Origin: Amaurobius ferox
Taxonomy: Eukaryota; Arthropoda; Arachnida; Araneae; Amaurobiidae
Direction: 5' to 3'
Assembly (NCBI GenBank): GCA_951213105.1
Contig: OX578136.1
Location: 68,805,230 to 68,869,229, forward strand
Length of the DNA: 64,000 nucleotides
A program made the translations under genes and the position numbers. Positions 21,990-32,167 of the stretch are shown in pieces; the stretch's first letter is position 1; each line of letters opens with the position of its first letter. The notes under the pieces were generated by a model. It had not been told where the DNA came from, made no database searches, and saw nothing but the letters and a program-made list of their open reading frames with translations.

Positions 21990-22896
21990 ATACATAATGG
22001 ATAAGGAAAGTATTGTGAAGGGAAAGAAAATTCGAATTCGAGTTTTCGACGGAAGTGCACGTTTCAAGCATCCCTGATCACGAATCAAACATTTTTGAAG
22101 TGATGTCTGTCTGTGTGTGTGTGTGTGAAAGGATGTGTGTGTGTGTGAGTCTGTGGAGGCGATAACTGACGAACGAATGGACCGATTTAAACCAAATTTG
22201 GTTCAAAAATCACAATCCGTAAACACTGGAAGCCTATTGTTTTTATACGTAATCGAATGTTCGGAACCCCCCTAAATTTTCGAATGAAATTTTGAAAAAA
22301 TCGTCAAAAATTCAAAACCACTAATAAAGTTACGCAAATAGACATTTCTTAAGTAATGTTTCATTAGAAAACGATTGACGTAAATTTCAGAACGCTAATA
22401 TGAACCGTTCTCGAGATATTGCACATTTTTCATAAAAATTTTCAAAAAGTCATATAAAATAAAAAAAAAATTCCTATTGAGAAACATGTTCACTTTTCAT
22501 ATGTAATACCATGCGATAAATTGGATGACATCATTCTCGTGGATCTAGCTCGTTCCATTCATGAAAAATATACTTTGAGTAATACTTTTGTATTCGAACG
22601 CTAATAGTCATTTATCTGCTGAAAGAATAACTTATTTTTTCGTCCATAACGCTTGTCGAGATCTTGGCGACGAATTTGGCGGAATGTCGCCAACTTGGCG
22701 ACTTTTTGAAATGTTGCCAAATTAACGAAAATCGCGCCAAATGGATAAAAATGACGCTAAATCAATGAAAATGACGACTAATTGTTGAAAATTCAATATC
22801 TTGGAAAGAATATTAGTATCTACTATATGAAAAACCTATTTACTTTACTGTAAAAGTTGTAAATTACATTATATTATGCCCACATCAGATTTTTTT
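21990..22896 (+). mobile_element. Family A element, copy A3 (3' member of the pair)
   Basis: Begins at 'tacataatggataaggaaag', missing only the outer 5' hairpin arm because it is fused to the 3' end of A2. It has a short (GT)n near 22110 and 22137. The 3' end has lost the 'aaggaaagtcatgtgttg' stretch but keeps 'cccacatcagattttttt'. It abuts an inverted family B element. Confidence 0.88.
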
Positions 22897-23517
22897 CAAA
22901 GGTGGCGTAGAGAAAATATGAAAAACTTAAATATCTCGAGAACGGCTAGTCCTAGTGTAATAGGGTTGGTCTTATTATTTTCTTCATTAAAAATTACATA
23001 TAAAATAAGCATTTAATGGATGTATTTGAGTATACGTAGTTTTTAATTTTAGGTTTTGGCGATTTTTGCTGGCTATTTTGCATAAAAAGGCAGGTTAATT
23101 TTTTCCGAATCGTACCAAAATCTAATCAGCACCAGAGTGCTCCACGAGTAACTTATCTACCGAATTTTGTAAAATTCGGTCTATTAGTTTTTCAGCTAGA
23201 GTGGATACAAGCTTTTGCGGGCCAGTTCGCAAAAAAAGGCGGGTTCTTTTATCCTGAATCGTACCCAAAACTAATCAGCACCAGATTCGCCCCCAAGTGA
23301 CTTACTTCCAAATTTTATGAAATTAGGTCCAATAGTTTTTTAGTTAGAGTGGATACAAAATCTGCACAGACAGACAGACACACACACAGGCGTCACACTA
23401 AAAATAGTTTTTTCGTATTCTAAAGGTCTCGAAACGTGTAGATCCGTATGATCCGTATGATCCCGTGTGATTCCAATACTTTCCCTATATATTACCATAT
23501 ATTGCAGGGAAAGTAAT
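22897..23517 (-). mobile_element. Family B Helentron-like element, inverted, 3' end missing
   Basis: Reverse complement of the family at 23896, 56671, 59908 and 62349. The order on the plus strand is 'ctcgagaacggctagtccta', then two ~150-bp modules ('cgaattttgtaaaattcgg' and 'aaattttatgaaattaggt'), then (CAGA)/(CA)n at 23371-23390, then the 5' hairpin ending 'ttgcagggaaagta' at 23517. The last ~120 bp of its 3' end are absent at the fusion with A3. Confidence 0.85.
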
Positions 23518-23527
23518 ATATCAGCCC

Positions 23528-23627
23528 TGAATGCATCACAGTGTAGAGGTGTTTATAATAAAATTGCATTTCAGTTGGAAATGTTTCCATAATCAATGCT
23601 TATGCATGATTGATCTTTCTTGTTTAT
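23528..23627 (+). mobile_element. Family C element, 3'-end fragment
   Basis: About 100 bp matching the 3' terminus of the family C copy at 52979-54275: 'ttgcatttcagttggaaatg' followed by the hairpin 'aatcaatgcttatgcatgatt' region and 'gatctttcttgttt'. Confidence 0.75.
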
Positions 23628-23895
23628 TAAGAAATTACTCACCAATTAAATTGATTGTGGTGCACTTTTAAATGTCATCCATATTCATGCTAGCAAGCCC
23701 AGCTGAAGGTGCCATATGTTATTTCACATTCCAGCTAAGTTTAATCGCAATTTTTTGAAAAACTTTTCTGTTTTTAAATTTTATACATTATTTAATTTAT
23801 GCTGTAATACTAATGATTTGTTTGCTCTGCCTGAATTTTTTTTTTTTAAATATATGTTTGAAGATTTTGCTTTGATTTCCTGTACTGTGATTTTT

Positions 23896-24504
23896 ACTTT
23901 CCCTGCAATACATAGTAATGTATAGGGGAAGTACTGGAATCATGCCGAAAATCGCAACTCGAGTTTTCGACGGATCTAAGCGTTTCGAGACATCTAGAAT
24001 GCGAAAGAACTATTTTTAGCGTGACGTCTGTGTGTGTGTGTCTGTCTGTGTGTCTGTCTGTCTATGCAGATTTTGTATCCACTCTAACTAAAAAACTAAT
24101 GGACCGAATTTCACAAAATTTAGTAAGTAAGTCACTTGTGGGCGAATCTGGTGCTGATTTGTTTTGGTTACGATTCGGAATAAAAGAACCCGTCTCTTTT
24201 TGCGAAATGGTTTGCGCTTGTATCCACTCTAACTGAAAAACTACTGGACCGAATTTCACAAAATTCGGTAGATGAGTCACTTGTGAGTCACCCTGGTTCT
24301 GATTAGATTTTGGTAGGATTCGAAAAAAAATAATCTGCCTTTTTTTTCAAAATGGCCATCAAAAATCGCAAAAATCTAAAATTAAAAGCTGCGTATGCTC
24401 AACTATTAAATGCTTGTTTATTACTTATTTTTTACTTATATTTTTAGCGAAGAAAAGAGTAAGACCAACCCCATTACACTAGGACTAGCCGTTCTCGAGA
24501 TTGC
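23896..24504 (+). mobile_element. Family B element B2a, lacking its 3' end
   Basis: The 5' hairpin ACTTTCCCTGCAATACATAG is followed by 'tgtataggggaagta', 'gcaactcgagttttcgacgg', a (GT)/(GTCT)n tract at 24027-24065, and two ~152-bp modules starting 'tgtatccactctaact' at 24070 and 24222. The block 'ctaggactagccgttctcga' follows, where it is joined to B2b. Confidence 0.88.
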
Positions 24505-25080
24505 AACTCGAGTTTTGAACAGATCTGCACGTTTTCGGACCTCTAGAACACGAAAGAATTGTTTTTAGATTGACGTCTATGTGCGTGTGTGTGTGTCTGT
24601 CTGTTCAATGTATGTATCCACTCTAACTGAAACAGTAATAGACAAAATTTCACAAAATTTGGTAGATAAGGCACTTGTGAGTTACCCTGGTGTTGATTAG
24701 ATTTCGGTACGATTCGACAAAAAAAGAACCTGTCTTTCCTGCGAAATGGCCAGCAAAAAATGTTAACATCTAAAATAAAAAACTACGTATGCTCAAATAT
24801 ATCAATTAAATGCCTGTTTTATACGCAATTTTTGGAGATGAAACGCACAAGACCAACCCCATTACTCTAAGACTAACCGTTCTTGAGATATTTTATTCCT
24901 TTCGCATTTTCGCAAAAACACTTTTGAAAATAATCTGTTGCTAATATAACGATAATTGAATTAAAACTGTAAAAATTCAGTTTAATTTTAAATAATTACG
25001 CGTGTTATTTTGAGGTGTTAAACTTTTGAACAGTAAAGAGAGCTTGAATATGAGTCTTCGGGGAAAATCATCAGATTTTT
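24505..25080 (+). mobile_element. Family B element B2b, lacking its 5' hairpin
   Basis: Begins at 'gcaactcgagttttgaacag' and has one (GT)/(GTCT)n tract near 24575-24605, only one copy of the ~150-bp module, then 'gactaaccgttcttgagata'. The 3' end is 'gagtcttcggggaaaatcatcagattttt', in which the 3' hairpin is deleted. The B2a/B2b joint lies in the short similarity 'cgaga(t)', suggesting unequal recombination or template switching between copies. Confidence 0.82.
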
Positions 25081-25234
25081 CAAATGTAACAAATAAAATT
25101 TCTGGATTTAAACTTACTACCAGTTTTATCTACCATTTTTAAAAAATAATTACAAAAATATCATATATATAGAAGACATGTATATATACATATGTATACA
25201 CAAATTAGTAGAACATATCTGATCCTTTACCGTA

Positions 25235-25580
25235 AAGTTACAATTTCTGATCCACTAGGATGCGTCCAATCGGAGGTGGAGACCAATCTAGCGGGGAGTC
25301 GCTCTAAGTTAGCTTCTATCCCCCTAGAGTCGAGCGTCCTCTTCGGCTGGAGACCGTCAGATGATGATATTGAAGTTATGCAACTACATTGCATACTCAC
25401 TAGAGTCGAGCGTCCTGTTCGGCTGGAGACCAACCTAGCTGATGTTGGAGTTCAAAGAACACCGGATTCACTTTGTCAGAGTCCAATCGGATGGGAGACC
25501 AATCTAGATGTTGTTTGTGCAATGGACGTTGCAGGCTTTTCGGTGCGGGAATGGATTTCTAAAGAATTTGGGTAGAATAT
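25235..25580 (+). repeat. GC-richer island with four imperfect ~70-bp tandem units
   Basis: The phrase 'gtccaatcgg.(g/t)ggagaccaatctag' at about 25264 and 25481, and its variant 'gtcgagcgtcctgttcggct' plus 'ggagaccaacctagc' at about 25332 and 25404, give four related units 68-77 bp apart. A 127-codon ORF (25192-25575) covers the island. I recognise no domain in it and the opposite strand is also open, so I treat the ORF as incidental. Composition is clearly unlike the AT-rich surroundings. Confidence 0.6.
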
Positions 25581-25847
25581 TTTTGTTTAAAGCAATTGGC
25601 TCCATTAGTTTCTTTGTCCTACCTATTGTAATGTGTCGAAAAATTTATAAATGAAGACAAAAATTGGAATTCATTTTTACAATGAATTTAGAAGTTTTTT
25701 CTTTAATTTCTGTAAATTATGCCTGCCTGATGATTTCGATATTTTTTTTTTCATTAACAAGTTTTAAAAATGATTTATTGTAATTCTTTTGTGTTTTATT
25801 ATTTTTTTTTATAGACTTACAAATATTTATTTGCTGTCGGTGTTTTT
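25581..25847. other. AT-rich spacer
   Basis: Nothing recognised. Confidence 0.4.
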
Positions 25848-26770
25848 ACTTTCCTTATATACATAATGTATAAGGAAAGTATTGTGACGGGGTCGAAAAT
25901 TCGAATTCGAGTTTTCGACTGGAGAGCACGTTTCAAGCATCCCTGATCACGAATCAAACATTTTTGAGGTGATGTGTGTGTGTGTGTGTGTGTCAGTGAG
26001 TCTGTGGAGACGATATCTCACGAACGAATGGAGCGAATCGAATGAAATTTGATACAAAAATCACAATTCGTGAATATTGGAAGCCTATTGTTTTAAATGC
26101 AATCGAATATTCAGAACCCCCCTCCCCTTAAATTTTCGAGTGAAATTTTGAAAAAATCATCAAAAAATAAAAACCTTTAATAAAGTTACACAAATAGACA
26201 TTTATTATGTAATTTTTCCTTAGAAAACGATTAATAAAACCTTTAGAACGCTAGCATGAACCGTTCTCGGGATATTGCACATTATTCAAATAAATTTATC
26301 AAAAAATCCCATAAATTAAAAAGAAATATTAACTGTTGAGAAACATGTTCACTTTTCATATGTAATATCATGTGATAAATTTGGTGACATCATTCTCGAG
26401 GATCTAGCTCGTTCCATTCATGAGAAAAGATACTTTGAGTAATACTTTTGTATTTGAACGCCAATAGTCATTTATATGCTGTAAGAATAACTTATTTCTC
26501 CGTTCATAACGCTTGGCGAGATTTTGGGGACGAATTTGGCGGAATGTCGCCAACTTAGCGACATTTTTAATGCTGCCAAATTAACAAAATTCTCGCCAAA
26601 TGGACAAAAATGACGTTAAATCAATGAAAATGAGGGCTAATTGACGAAAATTCAACGTCTTGGAAAGAATATAAATATATACTAAAAAAATAACCTATTT
26701 TTTTACTGTAAAAGCAGTAAATTCATTACATTATATAAGGAAAGTCATGTGCTGCCCACATCAGATTTTT
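25848..26770 (+). mobile_element. Family A Helentron-like element, copy A4
   Basis: Complete: 5' hairpin, shortened (GT)n at 25975-25993, 'gacgatatctcacgaacgaa', core, TATATAAGGAAAGT, hairpin ATGTG-CTGCC-CACAT and CAGATTTTT. It is more diverged from A1-A3 and A5 than they are from each other, and closer to the 123-729 copy. Confidence 0.9.
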
Positions 26771-26794
26771 CTTATAGTCGTTTGTTGTGTTGTT

Positions 26795-26965
26795 TCCGTG
26801 ATATAAAATTTTCATCAATAAGTCATCATTTTCATTGATTTAAATCATTTATTTAAATTTGACGACATTTTCTTCAATTTGGCAACAATTAAAAAATTCG
26901 CCAAGTCGGCGATATTCCGCCAAATTTGACGTCAAAATTTTGTCAAGCATTATAGAAGAAATTTT
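26795..26965 (-). mobile_element. Inverted, diverged family A 3'-region fragment
   Basis: Between A4 and A5, the reverse complement reads 'ttggcggaatatcgcc', 'acttggcgaa', 'gttgccaaatt', 'aatcaatgaaaatgatgac', the same order as the family A 3' core. It is much more diverged than the flanking copies. Confidence 0.7.
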
Positions 26966-26973
26966 TGGTTATT

Positions 26974-27098
26974 ACTTTCCTTATATACATAATGTATAAG
27001 GAAAGTATTATGACGGGGTCGAAAATTCGAAATCGAGTTTTCGACGGGAGAGCACGTTTCAAGCATCCCTGATCACGAATCAAACATTTTTGAAGTGA

Positions 27099-27144
<46 letters not shown>

Positions 27145-27942
27145 TATGTGTGTATGTGTGTGTGTGTGTCAGTGAGTCTGTGGAGACGATAACTGACGAA
27201 CGAATAGACCGATTCGAATCAAATTTGGTACAAAAACCACAATCCGTAAACACGGGAAGCCTATTGTTTTTATACGCAATCGAATGTTCAGAACCCCCCT
27301 AAATTTTCGAATGAAATTTTGAAAAAATCGTTAAAAAATCAAAACCACTAATAAAGTTACACAAATAGACATTTCTTATGTAATTTTTTATTAGAAAACG
27401 ATTGACATAAATTTTAGAACGCTAACATGAACCGTTCTCGAGATATTGTACATTTTTCCAAAAAATTATCAAAAAGTCATATAAAATAAAAAAAAAAATT
27501 TCCTATTGAGAAACATGTTCACTTTTCATATGTAATACCATGCGATAAATTGAGTGACATCATTCTCGTGGATCTAGCTTGTTCCATTCATGAAAAAAGA
27601 TACTTTGAATAATACTTTTGTATTTGAACGCCAATAGTCATTTATCTGCTGTAAGAATAACTTATTTCTTAGTGCATAACGCTTGGCGAGATTTTGGCGA
27701 CGAATTTGGCGGAATGTCGCCAACTTGGCGACTTTTTTTAAATGTTGCCAAATTAAAGAAAATTTCGCCAAATGGATAAATATGACGCTAAATCAATGAA
27801 AATGAGGACTAATTGTCGAAAATTCAATATCTTGGAAAGAATATTAGTATCTACTATAAGAAAAACCTATTTTTTTGCTGTAAAAGTATAAAATTCATTA
27901 CATTATATAAGGAGAGTCATGTGTTGCCCACATCAGATTTTT
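26974..27942 (+). mobile_element. Family A Helentron-like element, copy A5
   Basis: Complete 5' hairpin, (GT)n at 27103-27168, 'ggaccgatt' relative (aatagaccgattcgaatcaa), core, TATATAAGGAGAGT, hairpin ATGTG-TTGCC-CACAT and CAGATTTTT at 27942. Confidence 0.9.
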
Positions 27943-28257
27943 ATATTCAGTTTCACGCGCGATGCATTAGAATAAATATTGAAAACTTGAAATCACGTAT
28001 GTAAGGAGATTGTTTATTTCCATGGACTCCAGTTACATCCATTTATGGAATTATTTATTTTATTGTCACTATTTTTATTTGCGCAGAATAAATGACAAAT
28101 GAAGTTGACGTTGTAATTTAAATAGCAGAATTAGAGAATGAAAATATCAACCTTCAGTAGTTTAGGCTGTAAATTTATTACTTAGTAAGTTAGTCTCGCT
28201 CATCTGATGATATAGATGCTAAAGCATGAATATAATATAGACATATATTTACTAGAT

Positions 28258-28520
28258 ACCATGGGATAGCTCAATAGTTAAGGCACTAGGATTGCACTCG
28301 GAGGACCCGAGTTCCATTCTCAATGCTATCCAAACTATCCTCATGTTTACGCAGAGTACGACCACGTTAAATTTGTGGATCCAACAGTTCTTCAGAGAGG
28401 TTGGTGGCAGGGGAAGGATAGTTTGGTCCCTATGGATGTCAAGTCTACTGGATTTTCGGTGTATATATCGGGTGGCTCTCTCGACCGTGGAGACAATTAC
28501 TTTGCACCATCCAGTAGGTC
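28258..28520 (+). repeat. Diverged full-length tRNA-derived SINE
   Basis: Same layout as the copies at 36990 and 52248: head 'gatagctcaatagttaaggc', 'ttgcactcgg', degenerate B box gagttccattc, then 'gcagagtacgaccacgttaa', 'agagaggttggtggcagggg' and 'ggtggctctctcgaccgt'. It is an old copy with no clear target-site duplication. The ORFs of 97-107 codons over it are artefacts. Confidence 0.8.
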
Positions 28521-28599
28521 GTATCATTAAGTTACTGCATTGCATTCAACACAGTAAACATACGCTCAAGATGATGTTAGAAGAAGTACTGAAGCGCAG

Positions 28600-28870
28600 A
28601 GCTGTAAATCTCTAAAAGAAATTATGGCATGTGGTAGGTTCTATAAAGAGAAAATTACCTAAATGCCGACTTGGGTATTTTCCGATCGAATTTCGTATTG
28701 AAAATCGCTAGAGATACAATGCATGGAAAGAACACACTAACAAAAATTTTACATTCCTAAAAAAACAGATCAGTCGTAAATCACAGGTAAGTATAGAGCA
28801 AAGTATGCAAGCACGAATCCAACTTTCGTTTTAATAAAAAAAAATATTCACCACAAAATGATGTGACATC
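28600..28870 (+). repeat. Dispersed repeat G, copy 2
   Basis: See copy 1 at 20180-20460. Here it follows the old SINE by about 80 bp. Confidence 0.65.
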
Positions 28871-29509
28871 ACTAGCAATTCGTTGTCTATAGAGCTGATG
28901 GCCAGAAGAACACTAACCGTTTGACTACATTTGGCTCCACCTGAATGAAAAATACTCCCAATTAGAAAAAGTAACCGTGTAAAACAGGGAGCACTAACCG
29001 CAATAGGTGTAATCCACAAAATTATTTTTCTTGTGTAATCCTCAAAATAAATTTTCACCAAGAAGTGCCAGAAGTAACGGTGAGGTAATGTGTGGAGATA
29101 TAACATATTCCAGAAACTGGTACTGTCGGAAATTTCAGATTTCATTTACTCGCCAAGTTGTGGACAAGTTTCTATTCTGGCTGTCTTTGTGATGTCTCTC
29201 CGTCTGCTTGTGTACACTTGTGTGCCCTTCATAACTCTTTCTTGTGGCGCAAAGTTGAAATAAGAGAAATATAAACCAGAAATCGAGGGTTTATTTTTTT
29301 ATTTTTCATTCTTGAAAACATATTTATTCATCGGCATTTTCCCAAAGACCGGTACGGTCCAGAATTTGGCGACTATTTTGGCACCAATTCTCTCACAGCG
29401 CCTGATGTTTTTAAAATGCATTTTTAGCTTATAGAAAAGTATTTCATGTAATTTTTTTGCAAATTTAACAATATTCTGACAATTTAAAACACGTGACTTA
29501 TTTTTTTTA
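28871..29509. other. Intergenic DNA
   Basis: No gene. The 104-codon minus-strand ORF at 28831-29145 has no recognisable feature. Confidence 0.45.
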
Positions 29510-30400
29510 AGTAGATACTTAGAAGGAATTTAATAAAAAACGATACTTAGAAGGAATTTGATAAAAACGAAACTTAGAAATTTATAAAGATTAATACTTA
29601 AGGTACTTTTCGTAAGAAATTTAGGTACTTTTCGGCCAGTCGTTTACTGAAGATTGCTGTGAAAACAACCGTTTGTGCAATAGTTGATCCGTAGTAATTC
29701 GAAAATGGTTCTACGCATGCTTCGCGGGCTTACTTCGCTCGCTAAAGAAACGTCGCAGAATCCGAACCCGCTGGCTGTCTGAGGTTGTACCTATTAACAG
29801 CTTTTTGTGCAACAGATGTTCCGTGGCTCATAGATTGATGTAGCAATTCGAACATGGATCTACGCCCGCTAAAAAACATCACAGAATCCGGCCCCGCTGG
29901 CTGTCGGAGGTCGAACGTAGCAACAGATGTTTGTGCAACAGGTGTTCGTGGTTTATAGAGTGATGTAACAATTCGAACATGGATCTACGCCTGCTTCACG
30001 GGCTTATCTCGCTATGGTCGTCCGCTAAAAAATCACAGAATACGGTCCCGCTGGCTGTAGGAGGTCGCACGTAGCAACAGTTATTTGTGCAACAGGTATT
30101 CAAGGGCTCAGAGTGATTTTCATGTTACGTTCGCTGCGCGGACTGTGGTCTATAAGCCATAGAACACCTGTTGCACAAACAGATTTTGCTATGTGTGAGC
30201 TCTAACAGCCTTCGAGGCTGAACTGTGGGTAAGACCGCGATGCGGTAGTAGGTCCATTTCGAATTACTACAGACTAACTATTGCCACATTATAACTAAAT
30301 CCGACTGTCTCCCCGTTAACCGAAAAGTACCGAAATTTGATAAATACTTAAAAAATTTGATAAAAAACGATACTTAGAAATGCGATAAAAAATGGAACTG
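29510..30400. mobile_element. Short TIR element with internal tandem repeats
   Basis: The inverted pair GGTACTTTTCGG (29628-29639) and CCGAAAAGTACC (about 30321-30332) bounds a ~700-bp core. Outside it lie repeated 'gatacttagaaggaatttgataaaa'-type phrases on both sides (29515-29590 and 30340-30400). The core contains three tandem units of about 120-150 bp, each with 'tttgtgcaacag', 'caattcgaacatggatctacgc' and 'cgctggctgt', then an inverted return ('cacctgttgcacaaaca' near 30166). The core is GC-richer than its flanks and non-coding. Superfamily unknown. Confidence 0.7.
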
Positions 30401-30699
30401 AGAACATTCGTATTCACTTGCAATGAACCACTGATTCATATACCGTACAATCACATTCATTTTATCACTATCAATCAAACCATAAAATACCAAATTCTAA
30501 ATATTTCACTCTTCTGAATCATTTAGCGCAAACAACATAAATCAAGGAAACTTGAAACGATGAAAAAAGATCTCCAAACTTAGCTCCAATCTATTAAATT
30601 ACAAAATCCACACGTGGTTGTATACAAAAATCCAAAATCAACGTGGGTGGTTAACCAAAAAACGTCCGAAACGACCGAAAATCACAGTAAAAGCAAGAA

Positions 30700-30880
30700 A
30701 TGAGCTGCTGTTCTGTACAAGTTTCCCATAAGAGGGTAACCTGAGTTACTAAAGAGTCGCCAAGGTGCAATATAGCACTCCGCTTATCGCCGATTTGGCG
30801 CGACAAAAACAAACAAACAAACAAAAAACGACCGCACCGGTCTCTGGGATTGAACCGAGAAGAGTCACACTCCAGTTAAT
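30700..30880 (-). repeat. Possible tRNA-related repeat
   Basis: On the minus strand, 'ctcggttcaatcccagag' (plus 30844-30861) has a perfect B-box-like GGTTCAATCCC in a short stem, followed by an A-poor (gttt)n run and 'gtcgcgccaaatcggcgat'. No convincing A box was found, so a functional tRNA is unlikely. Confidence 0.35.
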
Positions 30881-31729
30881 TTTAGTATGTTTTCAGAAAC
30901 AAAAAGTAATCATAGTCAAATTTGCATAAAATGCAAACAAAAAAGCATTTTCTTGCACAGACTTCAAAATATGGGTTAAGATTGAGATGTAGAGTCAAAA
31001 TTAGCATCAACCGCACCTTATGTTTGGAATTAACCGAAAATTCAATCATTGGTACATTTGGTTGCATTTTGGAAAACAACTGTTAGAGTTGAACTCACCA
31101 TAGAAGCAATTACGAAAATTGGATAATTTTGTTAATGGGAGATTTATATTTGAATTTGTTTTGCAGAATAAAAGGAAAATCTTAACTATTAATTTAGTTC
31201 ACCTGTTATTCAGTAGTTATTATCAAATATAGTAGGTGTAAATATCTCGTATAATATAATATAAAATGCTAATACCAGTGTACAGTAAAAGTTAAAATTG
31301 AAGCTAATAGTTTCCATATTAAATATCATTAACTGCAATACCTAATTGCTAAATATAAGTATTTAAAATTGATGTATAATATTTACATTGAAAATTATGC
31401 AATTAGTTATCGTATTGACTATCAATTGCTAGAGATTGATGAGATTTAATGAAATATAATTTTGAAGATTTACTGTAATTAAATTTGCATTATTGATTTA
31501 ATGTAAGTAATTTTGTATTAATGATTCAATATAAGTAATTTTACAGTGAAGATTTAATGAAAAAAAAAGATAGCAGTAAAGATTTTACAGTACGGATTTC
31601 ACTTGATAAAACATAATTTAAGTTAATTTTACACAATTTTATAATTATCAAACTAATTAGCCTCTGATATATCACTTTAAATCTGTGGGGTACTTTTTCT
31701 AAATTTCTGGTTACAATGCTTGTGGAATT
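30881..31729. other. AT-rich DNA downstream of the histone-like gene
   Basis: No gene. On the minus strand, the ~130 bp after the stop show no AATAAA and no canonical histone 3' stem-loop that I can see. Confidence 0.45.
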
Positions 31730-32167
31730 TCAATTCCACTTCATCCGCTTCCTAGCGATGTCTGTGAAGAAATTATCAACTGCTTGTCTTCCAAATGCTG
31801 TTGCTGAATCAGCAAAAGTTTGAGGCAACAACAGTTTCACGGCAGCTTCCAATTCCTTGACATCCAGTGTTTTCACATTTTCCTTCCGGCACAAGTTTTC
31901 GAGTTCATTGTCAAACAGGTAGATGAGGTGAGAAATGAAATCATTGACTTCTTCCAGTGTTACTCTTCCAAATTTCATCTGCTTCTCAGTTACTTTTTTC
32001 AGGCGCAGAATAAAACCTTTAAAATGGCCAATTCGAAAACCTCCTGTTTTACCCCCTTTTTTTCCGTTTGTCTTGCGTTGAAAATTGTCACTGCTGTCAG
32101 GCATAATTTCTTCTTCAGCATTTTCAGGTACTGTATTGTCCTTCACCATGTTCTCCACTTTTATCAT
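31730..32167 (-). CDS. Divergent H2B-type histone-fold protein, intronless
   Basis: An intact 145-residue ORF. Residues about 49-135 align by eye with the H2B histone fold. FKGFILRLKKV corresponds to the H2B 'YIYKVLKQV' helix, VNDFISHLIYLFDNELENL to helix 2, and NVKTLDVKELEAAVKLLLP to loop 2 plus helix 3 (H2B: 'RSTITSREIQTAVRLLLP'). FADSATAFGRQAVDNF corresponds to the C-terminal helix ('LAKHAVSEGTKAV'). The N-tail (1-48) is atypical: an acidic ENAEEE patch, then a basic RKTNGKKGGKTGG stretch. A C-terminal extension RKRMKWN follows. It would pair with H2A in a nucleosome. The ORF is GC-richer than its flanks and the start has no competing upstream ATG in frame nearby. A CCAAT motif (plus 32216-32220, ATTGG) lies about 50 bp upstream. 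It could be a germline variant or a retained histone-like paralogue; expression is unknown. Confidence 0.75.
   Translation of the reverse strand: MIKVENMVKDNTVPENAEEEIMPDSSDNFQRKTNGKKGGKTGGFRIGHFKGFILRLKKVTEKQMKFGRVTLEEVNDFISHLIYLFDNELENLCRKENVKTLDVKELEAAVKLLLPQTFADSATAFGRQAVDNFFTDIARKRMKWN

Noticed and set aside
28252..28615. ORFs of 97 and 107 codons
   Set aside because: They lie on the old SINE copy on both strands; no coding signal.
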